NCBI GenBank assembly: GCA_035295665.1
Contig: DATGIQ010000165.1
Coordinates: 1 to 22,985 of the forward strand
DNA from: DATGIQ01 sp035295665
Lineage (GTDB): Bacteria > Planctomycetota > Planctomycetia > Gemmatales > Gemmataceae
Direction of reading: 5' to 3'
DNA: 22,985 nucleotides
Below are positions 7,000 to 14,119 of this stretch, piece by piece (positions within the stretch are counted from its first letter, which is position 1; the number at the start of each line of letters is the position of its first letter). The position numbers were made by a program, and so were the translations under genes. Below the pieces are notes generated by a model, which ran no database searches, was not told the DNA's origin, and worked only from the letters and a program-made list of their open reading frames with translations.

Positions 7000-8103
7000 A
7001 TGAATCGAGTTCTTCTGGTCGTTCCCACGCTAGAATATAGCGGCACCAGCAAGCAGCTTGTGCTGCTCGCCGCGGGCTTGCCAGGCTGCGGCTTCGAAGT
7101 AGGCGTTGCCGTGCTTGGAGACAGCGGTCCCCACGCCAAGGCGTTGCGTGCCAGGGGCATCACGGTTTACTCACTGGGATGGCGGCGGCTCATCGATCTC
7201 GGGCTCTTTGGCCGGCTACGGCGGATAGTCGACGAGTTCCGCCCGGAGGTGATCCATAGCTGGCATCCGCTGAGCTTGCGCGTCCTTGCAACGGCCGGTG
7301 CGGACACGACGAGCCGCCTCATCGCTTGCGCTCCCATGCAACAGCTTCCATCACGAAGCTCGGGGTATCCTTGGGACCGCTGGCTCCTTGGCCGTGCAGA
7401 CCGGGTTGTGGCGACTGGCGCCGCCCAGGTGGAGCACTACCGGCGGCAGAGAATCCCAGCAACGAAAACCATCGAAGTGCCGCCCGGCGTCGCGGCCTGC
7501 ACTCGGACCGGAGAACGGCTACCTCTTTGCCGTCGCCTTGGGATCGACCCCGATGCCCGCCTGATATTCTGTGCCGGTCCGCTGCTTCCCGAGAAGGGGT
7601 TCCAGGATGCCATTTGGACCTTTGCGATCCTACGCTATCTGTTTGAGGACCTGCACTTGATCTTCATCGGCGGCGGTCCGGATCAGCTCCGCTTGCAGCA
7701 ATTTGTCCGCACGAGCGGATTGCAGAGCCATGTCCATTTTCTCGGCTACCAACCCGATGCTGCGGCGCTTTTGGGACTCGGGGAAGTCGTGTGGGTCCCG
7801 AGCCGCCGGTTCGGTGGCGTGAATGTCGCCCTGGAAGGGATGGCAGCCGGCCGGCCGGTGGTGGCGTCGCGGCTGCCGGCGCTTGTCGAAGTCATCCGGG
7901 ACGGTGAAACTGGCTTCCTGATCGATCCCGGAGATAAAATTGCCCTGGCACGCCGAACCCGCAAGCTGCTGGATGATCCAAAACGCTGCCACGAAATGGG
8001 CGAAGCCGGCAAGCAGCGCATCGAAAAACATTTCGCCGCGGCCCGGTTCGTGGAGCGCTGGGCTCAGCTATACGAGGAGGTGACGCACGGTCCGAAAGGG
8101 TAG
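7000..8103 (+). CDS. Family 4 glycosyltransferase (GT-B fold)
   Basis: The 367-residue product has the two-domain layout of GT4 retaining glycosyltransferases. The N-terminal MNRVLLVVPTLEYSGTSKQL is the usual first strand and loop of the acceptor domain. The C-terminal half has ARLIFCAGPLLPEKGFQDA, LHLIFIGGGPDQLRLQQFV and the nucleotide-sugar site VNVALEGMAAGRPVVASRLP, then GETGFLIDPGD. In the usual E-x7-E motif the second Glu is present (E279) but the first is replaced by Phe (F271). An in-frame GTG at 6946 would add 18 residues; I prefer the ATG at 7000 because it places the protein start as in relatives, although no Shine-Dalgarno supports either. Acceptor and donor are unknown. Its neighbour glgC makes ADP-glucose, so a glucan role is possible but unproven. 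Confidence 0.85.
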   Translation: MNRVLLVVPTLEYSGTSKQLVLLAAGLPGCGFEVGVAVLGDSGPHAKALRARGITVYSLGWRRLIDLGLFGRLRRIVDEFRPEVIHSWHPLSLRVLATAGADTTSRLIACAPMQQLPSRSSGYPWDRWLLGRADRVVATGAAQVEHYRRQRIPATKTIEVPPGVAACTRTGERLPLCRRLGIDPDARLIFCAGPLLPEKGFQDAIWTFAILRYLFEDLHLIFIGGGPDQLRLQQFVRTSGLQSHVHFLGYQPDAAALLGLGEVVWVPSRRFGGVNVALEGMAAGRPVVASRLPALVEVIRDGETGFLIDPGDKIALARRTRKLLDDPKRCHEMGEAGKQRIEKHFAAARFVERWAQLYEEVTHGPKG

Positions 8104-8185
8104 CCGGACCTGGGGGTGAATTGCCTCCCTCTTCCCATTTGCTCCAACGCCCCATATACCACTCAGCGCAGACAGGTTCAGAGAG

Positions 8186-8212
8186 GGCTTCCCCAAGCCA
8201 GGAGGCATGCGC
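8186..8212 (+). promoter_or_regulatory. Hairpin plus Shine-Dalgarno deciding the glgC start
   Basis: AGGAGG at 8200-8205 lies 1 nt from the ATG at 8207 but 7 nt from the in-frame GTG at 8213, so the GTG is the better-placed start. A small stem, GGCTT-CCCC-AAGCC (8186-8199), abuts the ribosome site. Confidence 0.55.
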
Positions 8213-9514
8213 GTGAAAGATGTCTTGACGTTAATCTTGGCCGGCGGCAAGGGCACGCGTCTCGATCCGCTCACCCGCGACCGGGCCAAGCCGGCCGTTC
8301 CGTTCGGCGGGCTGTATCGCATTGTCGATTTCACGCTGTCGAACTGTGTGAATAGCAATCTCCGCCGCATCCTAGTCCTGACGCAGTACAAAGCGCGCAG
8401 TCTCGATCGGCACATCGCGGCCGGGTGGGGATTCTTTAGCCGCGAGCTCGATGAATACGTCGAGTTGCTGCCGCCACAGCAGCGGATCGACGAGCACTGG
8501 TACAAGGGAACCGCCGACGCCATTTATCAGAACATCTATAGCATCGAAAAAGCAGACCCACGCTACGTGCTAATCCTGGCCGGCGATCATATCTACAAGA
8601 TGGATTATGGCGACATGATCCGGGCCCATCTTGCCAATGGCGCCGACCTCACCATCGGCTGTATCAGCGCGCCGGTGCGGGACGCCAGCAGCTTTGGCAT
8701 CATGCAGATTGATAGCCAGGACCGGGTGCGTGGCTTTCAGGAAAAGCCGCGCGAACCGATGCCTATGCCGGACGACCCGCAGCATTGTCTGGCGTCGATG
8801 GGGATTTACGTGTTTACGGCCCGGCCGATGTACGAGCTGCTGTGCCAGGACGCCACCCATCCCAACAGCGACCACGACTTCGGAAAGAACATTATCCCCG
8901 GCATCATTGACAGCCACAAGGTTTACGCTTTTCGCTTCCGGGACAAAAACCGCAAAGCCATCCCCTATTGGCGCGATGTCGGCACCCTGGATGCGTATTA
9001 CCAGGCCAACATGGACCTGGTCGAAATTGATCCCGTGCTGAACTTGTATGACCTCGAGTGGCCGATCCGCACCAATCAGCCACAGTTGCCGCCGCCGAAA
9101 TTCGTATTCAGCGACGAGGGCCAGCGCGGCCAGGTTCGGCGCGGCGAAGCCCACGACAGCATGGTCTGTCAAGGCTGCATCCTCAGCGGCGGCCATGTCC
9201 GCCGCAGCATCCTCTCTCCCAACGTGCGGGTCAACAGCTACGCCTTGGTGGAGAATTCGATCCTGTTCGATGGCGTCGACGTCGGCCGGCACTGCCGAAT
9301 CCGCCGGGCGATTGTGGATAAGGACGTGCGCATTCCGCCGAATACGACCATCGGCTACGACCTGGAGCACGACCGCCAGCGCGGCTTCACGATCTCAGAA
9401 CAAGGAGTCGTGGTCATCGCCAAGGCCGAGCTGCCCGAGACATTTGCGGCCCGGGCTCGTGCGCAGGGACAGGAGACCGTATCCCAGGTTGGGCAAGATG
9501 GGAGGTCGTTTTGA
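8213..9514 (+). CDS. glgC: Glucose-1-phosphate adenylyltransferase (ADP-glucose pyrophosphorylase)
   Basis: The product makes ADP-glucose from ATP and glucose-1-phosphate, the committed step of bacterial glycogen synthesis in the cytosol. It has the full family length (433 residues from the GTG at 8213, 435 from the ATG at 8207). The nucleotide-binding start LILAGGKGTRLDPLTRDRAK is intact, as are FGGLYRIVDFTLSNCVNS, WYKGTADAIYQN, LILAGDHIYKMDYGDMI, FGIMQID, FQEKP and the YWRDVGTLDAYYQANMDL block. The C-terminal third is a left-handed beta-helix (SPNVRVNSYALVENSILFDG) that usually carries allosteric sites. The GTG start gives VKDVLTLILAGG, matching the usual N-terminus. The TGA stop overlaps the next gene's TTG start. 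No other glg gene is in the window. Confidence 0.95.
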   Translation: MKDVLTLILAGGKGTRLDPLTRDRAKPAVPFGGLYRIVDFTLSNCVNSNLRRILVLTQYKARSLDRHIAAGWGFFSRELDEYVELLPPQQRIDEHWYKGTADAIYQNIYSIEKADPRYVLILAGDHIYKMDYGDMIRAHLANGADLTIGCISAPVRDASSFGIMQIDSQDRVRGFQEKPREPMPMPDDPQHCLASMGIYVFTARPMYELLCQDATHPNSDHDFGKNIIPGIIDSHKVYAFRFRDKNRKAIPYWRDVGTLDAYYQANMDLVEIDPVLNLYDLEWPIRTNQPQLPPPKFVFSDEGQRGQVRRGEAHDSMVCQGCILSGGHVRRSILSPNVRVNSYALVENSILFDGVDVGRHCRIRRAIVDKDVRIPPNTTIGYDLEHDRQRGFTISEQGVVVIAKAELPETFAARARAQGQETVSQVGQDGRSF

Positions 9515-10050
9515 CACGCTTCCTCTCCGATGGCGCAGCCGTGAACACCAAGAGTGCACACAATCGAGGTTGGATTTGGTTTTTTGTCGTGCTCGTCCTG
9601 TTAACGGTGATGGGAATCTGTATCCAGATCTGGTACAACCCGACCGTGCCGCTCACGTCCTCCTTGCTTGCGGAGGCGGAGGCCAAATGGAAAGAGCATG
9701 GACCGCTTGACTATGATATGGATTACACCATCAAGACGCTGGAGAGCACGGAGCATTTCCACGTACAGGTGCGGCAAGGGAAGGCAGTTTCCGTGGTCAT
9801 GAACGACAAGGTCCCCTTGGAATCCCGTCTTTACACCTATCACACGATGCCCGCCCTGTTCGGATTCATCGGCGAATTCCTCGAGCAAGATTCCCAGCCC
9901 AACAAGCCGCGGACGTTCAGCAATGTTTTGTTCGACGCCAAGGATGGCCATTTGATCCATTACGTCCGCAGCGTGGCCATCCGGCAGGAGCGGGTGGAGA
10001 TCAGCGTTCGGTTAACTCCATTTGCATCCGAGCAAACGCCCAAACGCTGA
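9511..10050 (+). CDS. Small single-pass membrane protein, function unknown
   Basis: The 179-residue product has one membrane segment near residues 21-41 (WIWFFVVLVLLTVMGICIQI), followed by an outside domain of about 135 residues. The repeated pattern of short strands (DYDMDYTIKTLE, FHVQVRQGKAVSVVMNDK, HTMPALFGFIGEFLEQ) resembles the DUF6174 layout, but this is from memory and uncertain. The TTG start at 9511 is preferred because GGGAGG ends 4-5 nt before it and TTGA overlaps the glgC stop, implying translational coupling. A GTG at 9541 is the alternative and lacks a ribosome site. The link with glgC suggests joint expression, not a shared reaction. Confidence 0.65.
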   Translation: MTRFLSDGAAVNTKSAHNRGWIWFFVVLVLLTVMGICIQIWYNPTVPLTSSLLAEAEAKWKEHGPLDYDMDYTIKTLESTEHFHVQVRQGKAVSVVMNDKVPLESRLYTYHTMPALFGFIGEFLEQDSQPNKPRTFSNVLFDAKDGHLIHYVRSVAIRQERVEISVRLTPFASEQTPKR

Positions 10051-10071
10051 AGCCCGTACGGGGATTGGCTC

Positions 10072-10131
10072 TACGAGCCTGCCGCCCCTGCGAAGGTCCG
10101 CGGCATCCTCCGCTGGCGCGTCAGGCTGGTA
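10072..10131. repeat. Imperfect 25-bp inverted repeat between convergent genes
   Basis: Bases 10072-10096 match the reverse complement of 10107-10131 at 20 of 25 positions, without gaps, around a 10-nt centre (TCCGCGGCAT). The right arm (CGCTGGCGCGTCAGGCTGGT) resembles a repeat scattered through planctomycete intergenic DNA, as far as I recall. Lying between two converging genes, it may also act as a two-way transcription stop, although no T run is present. Confidence 0.6.
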
Positions 10132-10185
10132 GCGTACAAGTTCACGCACGGCTGGGATGCCGCCCACCCCTTTTCAAGCCACCGC

Positions 10186-13100
10186 TTATTCGTTTTTCTC
10201 CAGCTCTTTGACAAGCTGCTGAAAGTCTGGACGGGACCGCAGCACCATCAGTTGCTTGGCAGTGTGCAACTGGGCGACGGCGGCGGGATTGCGAAAATAG
10301 CCAGCCGCGTGGGCTTTCCTCAGCAACTCAACAGCCCGTGCAGCGCAGCGATCGCCGACACGGACGCGTTCGGATTGCGACAGTTTGGTATCCTCCCGCC
10401 CTGCCTCAGCGGCCAAGGCAAACACGAAGGCCAAGTTATAAAGCTGGTTTGCCTTAAGAATCTTGGCCTTCAGAAGGTCCTCTGCCTCCGCGGTGGCGCG
10501 TGTATGGTCACGCTCAAGTGCAAACACACAGGCCCGATGTTGCCGGATATCGCTCCCGCCAAAGAACGAAATCAGACCGAGGCTCTGGCCCTGATCGACC
10601 TCCTCGGCGAGGCGCAATTCCTGTTCCGCTTCCGCGTTCCGGCCGAGCACAGCAAGCACTTGGGCTCGGCCACCATAAATGTTGAGCAGAACTTCCCGGG
10701 CCTTCGCTTGCCGGGGATCCTTCTGAAGCAGGGCTTGCAAGGGCTGAATCCCCTTCGCGTAGCCCTGTAGTGCTTGTTCGGGTTTTTCCAGTGTTTGCAG
10801 CACAAGACCCAGGTTCCAACAAATACCGCCCAATTCAATCGTGTAGTCCGCAATTTCCGGGTATACGTCCACCAGGCGCTGGTAAATGACCCAGGCCTGC
10901 TGGAAAGCCTGTTCGGCCAAGTCGGCGCGGGCCGTCCTGCTAAACAGGACACCAAGGTTGATCTGGCTTGCGGCAAACAATCGTTGATTGCCACGCAGCT
11001 GCGGGTGAGTCTCCGCGAGTCGCTGGTAGATGAGCCGTGCCTGTAAAAACCCTTCCTCAGCTGCATCGGTGCGGCCTGCATCCATATGTAAACGGGCCAG
11101 GTTGGTGCAGCTGTCGGCCAAAGCGAACTGGTATTCGGGCAACTCAGGATGGGTATCGGCAAGGCGCTGTTTAATGACTCGGGTTTGCTGGAACGCCTGC
11201 TTCGCCAATTCAGCGCGAGCCGTGGCTCGGTATAGGTCGCCCAGTCGGTTGTAGCTCTCGGCTAACTTGTCTTGGTATTGAATGACTTGGGGATGGGCGT
11301 CGGCCAGGCGCTGGCGGATCGCCAGCGCCTGTTGGTAAGTCTGCTCCGCTAGACCATTGCGGTTCGTATTGTGAAATAAGTCCGCCAGGTTTGTCTGGCT
11401 CCAGGCCAGAAAGTGAGCGTACTCGGGTACGGTCGGGAATTCGCTGGCTAACTGCTCGAACAGCCGCATAGCCTCACGGTGAGCCCGTTCGGCAGCATCT
11501 GATCTGTTCGTGGCCACTTGGAGTAAGGCCAAGTTGTTATGGATCTTGGCCAGCTCCAATCGATAATTGGGAACGCCCGGGAAACGGGCATTCAATTGCT
11601 GCCAAAGATCGCGGCTACGGAGAAAAGCGGCGTCCGCTTCCGCAATGTGCCCTAGTCTCCATCGGATGTTGCCGACGCGCCGAAAGGCCAGCGCGGCACC
11701 CGCGACACTTGCTTCTTCCTCGCCGGTATCCCCCGCCAATTGTTCATAGGACATCAGCGCTTTTTCGAGGAACTTGCTGTGCTCGGGTAATAGCTGGTTC
11801 TGCTGGGCCAGCCATCCATCGATCACTTCCGACGACAACAGGTCCAGCGCGTCGCGCGCCTGCGCTCGGCGCCTGGCTTCTGCGGCCAGCGCTTCGTTGG
11901 TCCGATCCTGCTCGCGCTGCAAACCGGCGTAAGCCGACTTGGTGCGGCCCTTTTCCTGGTTGATCAGCACAATGCCGACCGTCAGCAACACCACAGCCGT
12001 CAACAGCAGCGCCGCCGCCCCGGTCACCAATGCTCGATGCCGCCGGCCCCAGCGCGCCAGCCGGGCAGCCGAGCCCTCCCGGTAAGCGGATACGGCCTCG
12101 TCGGCCAACCAATGTTCCAAGTCGGCAGCCATATCCAGGGCCGTGGCGTAACGCCATTCAGGCTCTTGAGCCATGGCCTTCAGGCAGATCGCTTCAAGGG
12201 GGCGCGGGATCTCTTGCCGACGCTCCCGGGGCCTAACAAACGCGCCTTGTTTGACCTTGGACACCAGCGCGCCAACCTGCTCGCCTTCAAAAGGCGGTTG
12301 TCCAGTAAGCAGAGCGTACAGTGTGGCACCCAGGCTGTAGATATCGCTGGCCGGACCTACTCGACTCCAATCGCCCTTGGCTTGTTCTGGACTCATGTAC
12401 GCCGGCGTGCCAAGTACCGCTCCGGTGTGCGTGGGACTACCGGTATCCGCAGGCGTCGCCTGAGGCATGGACCCACTATCCTGCGCTGCCATCTCCTTGG
12501 CCAAGCCCCAATCGACGACCAGCGTTTCGCCATAGGGACCCAGCATGATGTTGTGCGGCTTGATGTCCCGGTGCACGATACCTTTGCTGTGGGCATAGGC
12601 AATCGTGTTACAGACGGCGACGAATCGGCTCAACAACTGCCGCAGAGCCAGACCTCCGAAATGGGCTCGTCCAGTTGCATGAAATCCCTGGATCGCCTCG
12701 TGAAGCGTTTGGCCTTGGATCAAGCGCATGGCATAGAACGGGCGCCCGTGAGCATCCTGTCCCATGCTATGGACCGGCACGATATTAGGGTGATCCAGGC
12801 GGCCGGTGATCTCGGCCTCGCGGAGGAAGCGGCTACGGCTGTGCGGATTGCGGTCGTGGGGCGCTTGCAAGCATTTGAGGGCTACTTCGCGGTGCAACTG
12901 TTCATCACGGGCCACATGCACTTCCCCCAATCCACCCTTGGCGTGAAAGCGCAGCACCTCATAGCGCGATCCGGTACACAATGCATCGGCTGGCTGGAAA
13001 ACGGAAGGACCGGCGGTGCCCGGATCTGAAGGCGTCCCTCCAGCGGAAGCTTCCTCACTGTGGACGTCCCCAAGGAGGGCATTCATGGATTCAAGCTCGC

Positions 13101-13233
13101 GAATCCGCCGCTTGAGCGTTTCCGCCAACTCGGGGCAGTCCCGGCACAATTCCTCCGGTGGCAGCGGCGTGCCCTGGGCGCGCAATTCTTCATGGCGGAG
13201 CAGCAACGTGGCAAGCGGATTTGGCTCGGACAT
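10186..13233 (-). CDS. Membrane serine/threonine protein kinase with C-terminal TPR repeats
   Basis: The 1015-residue protein opens with the planctomycete kinase header PPEELCRDCPEL. A PknB-like kinase domain follows (about 91-375): glycine loop AKGGLGEV (98-105), Lys120 in VALKCL, catalytic HRDIKPHN (221-228), DWG in place of DFG (241-243), GTPAYMSPEQA (275-285) and SDIYSLGATLY (296-306). All residues for activity appear present, and DWG is common in this phylum. A membrane segment spans about 401-424 (ALVTGAAALLLTAVVLLTVG). The remaining 590 residues are helical TPR-like repeats of about 48 residues with recurring QRLADTHPELPEYQ, probably a sensing or docking part outside the membrane. The start is 28 nt after the sigma factor gene, so the two form an operon. 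The ligand and phosphorylation targets are unknown; the sigma factor is the obvious candidate. Confidence 0.92.
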   Translation of the reverse strand: MSEPNPLATLLLRHEELRAQGTPLPPEELCRDCPELAETLKRRIRELESMNALLGDVHSEEASAGGTPSDPGTAGPSVFQPADALCTGSRYEVLRFHAKGGLGEVHVARDEQLHREVALKCLQAPHDRNPHSRSRFLREAEITGRLDHPNIVPVHSMGQDAHGRPFYAMRLIQGQTLHEAIQGFHATGRAHFGGLALRQLLSRFVAVCNTIAYAHSKGIVHRDIKPHNIMLGPYGETLVVDWGLAKEMAAQDSGSMPQATPADTGSPTHTGAVLGTPAYMSPEQAKGDWSRVGPASDIYSLGATLYALLTGQPPFEGEQVGALVSKVKQGAFVRPRERRQEIPRPLEAICLKAMAQEPEWRYATALDMAADLEHWLADEAVSAYREGSAARLARWGRRHRALVTGAAALLLTAVVLLTVGIVLINQEKGRTKSAYAGLQREQDRTNEALAAEARRRAQARDALDLLSSEVIDGWLAQQNQLLPEHSKFLEKALMSYEQLAGDTGEEEASVAGAALAFRRVGNIRWRLGHIAEADAAFLRSRDLWQQLNARFPGVPNYRLELAKIHNNLALLQVATNRSDAAERAHREAMRLFEQLASEFPTVPEYAHFLAWSQTNLADLFHNTNRNGLAEQTYQQALAIRQRLADAHPQVIQYQDKLAESYNRLGDLYRATARAELAKQAFQQTRVIKQRLADTHPELPEYQFALADSCTNLARLHMDAGRTDAAEEGFLQARLIYQRLAETHPQLRGNQRLFAASQINLGVLFSRTARADLAEQAFQQAWVIYQRLVDVYPEIADYTIELGGICWNLGLVLQTLEKPEQALQGYAKGIQPLQALLQKDPRQAKAREVLLNIYGGRAQVLAVLGRNAEAEQELRLAEEVDQGQSLGLISFFGGSDIRQHRACVFALERDHTRATAEAEDLLKAKILKANQLYNLAFVFALAAEAGREDTKLSQSERVRVGDRCAARAVELLRKAHAAGYFRNPAAVAQLHTAKQLMVLRSRPDFQQLVKELEKNE

Positions 13234-13261
13234 GGGCGCAACCCTCGCCGGGCGTCGTTCG

Positions 13262-13879
13262 TCAACTTCCAGGAAGATTCCCTTTGAGAGCCTGGTGAAG
13301 CCTCTGCCGTGCGGCCAGCCAGCGCCGTCTCAAGGTGGCCTCCGAAATGCCCAGCAGCGCCGCGGCATTGGGCTGGGTCAAGCCCTGATACCACAACAGA
13401 TCGAATACCTCCCGCTCCTGGTCCGGAAGGGTATCCACTTGCTGATGAAATTCGGTCCAGATGGCCAGCTGGCTAGGTTCGAGCGTGGATTGTGCTTGAT
13501 CGGCCGGAGTGCTGGCCGAGGCATCCCCCCGTATACTACTGGCCAGGTTGGCTCCGATCCCTTCCGGTCCGTAGTGGTGTCGGGCGAGATCGATCAGTTC
13601 GCGGCGGATTTGCAGGGCAGCCAAGGTATAAAAATCACGTGCCGTACGCGGCGTTACCTGGCCAAGCGCCGTCCAAAGGCGCAGCAAGGAATTTTGCAGC
13701 ACGTCATCGGTAAGCTCCCAGCGTTTCACGCGGGCAAAGTCTTTGAGCATTTTGCGGGTGAGGCGGCGGAGCCGGTCACAGGCGTGGCCAAGCAACTGCT
13801 CGCGGGCAGCTGCATCCCCCGCCTGTAGCCGCTCGATCCACAACTGCACTTGCTCGATCTGCCGGGATGCCCCGTCCAT
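13262..13879 (-). CDS. ECF-family RNA polymerase sigma factor
   Basis: From the ATG at 13879 the product has 205 residues. Region 2 (about 20-100) contains RWELTDDVLQNSLLRLWTAL and the following FYTLAALQIRRELIDLAR. A linker of about 45 residues precedes region 4 (145-195), with LPDQEREVFDLLWYQGLTQP and the helix-turn-helix LLGISEATLRRRWLAARQRL. This fits the Sigma70_ECF group that planctomycetes encode beside Ser/Thr kinases. No anti-sigma gene is adjacent, so kinase signalling may replace it (inference from the known pairing). The frame extends upstream to 14008, but residues before the ATG look like leader; GTG at 13882 is an alternative. A sigma-70-like promoter lies at 13969-13998. Confidence 0.9.
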   Translation of the reverse strand: MDGASRQIEQVQLWIERLQAGDAAAREQLLGHACDRLRRLTRKMLKDFARVKRWELTDDVLQNSLLRLWTALGQVTPRTARDFYTLAALQIRRELIDLARHHYGPEGIGANLASSIRGDASASTPADQAQSTLEPSQLAIWTEFHQQVDTLPDQEREVFDLLWYQGLTQPNAAALLGISEATLRRRWLAARQRLHQALKGNLPGS

Positions 13880-13968
13880 CACCAGGGCCCCTTTTTGCAA
13901 CTGGGCGTTTCCTGAAATGCGGCGGCGCGACGCCACACTCCCGGGTTCGGTTCGCTCCTGCTCTGGCC

Positions 13969-13998
13969 AGTATACCCTCTGGCATCGGAAAGACACAA
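13969..13998 (-). promoter_or_regulatory. Sigma-70-like promoter of the sigma factor/kinase operon
   Basis: On the minus strand, TTGTGT (13998-13993) and TATACT (13974-13969) are spaced by 18 bp. The -10 box matches the consensus at 5 of 6 positions and the -35 box is weaker. The predicted leader to the ATG at 13879 is about 80 nt. Confidence 0.4.
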
Positions 13999-14105
13999 AA
14001 GATTTCACAATTTCGTGAGCGGGTTTGCCAGGAATCTACGCTTGGCTGGGTAGAGAGTTCGTTGGGCATCCCGTGTGTTCGAAACTCTATCGCAGCGCCC
14101 TTTCC

Positions 14106-14119
14106 AGAGGAGTCGTTTC
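14106..14119 (+). promoter_or_regulatory. Shine-Dalgarno of the giant surface protein
   Basis: AGAGGAG at 14106-14112 lies 7 nt before the ATG at 14120. This supports that start over an in-frame GTG at 14075. Confidence 0.75.

Noticed and set aside
12037..13029. 330-codon + strand frame opposite the kinase domain
   Set aside because: The minus strand encodes all kinase motifs in order; this frame has no recognisable motif.
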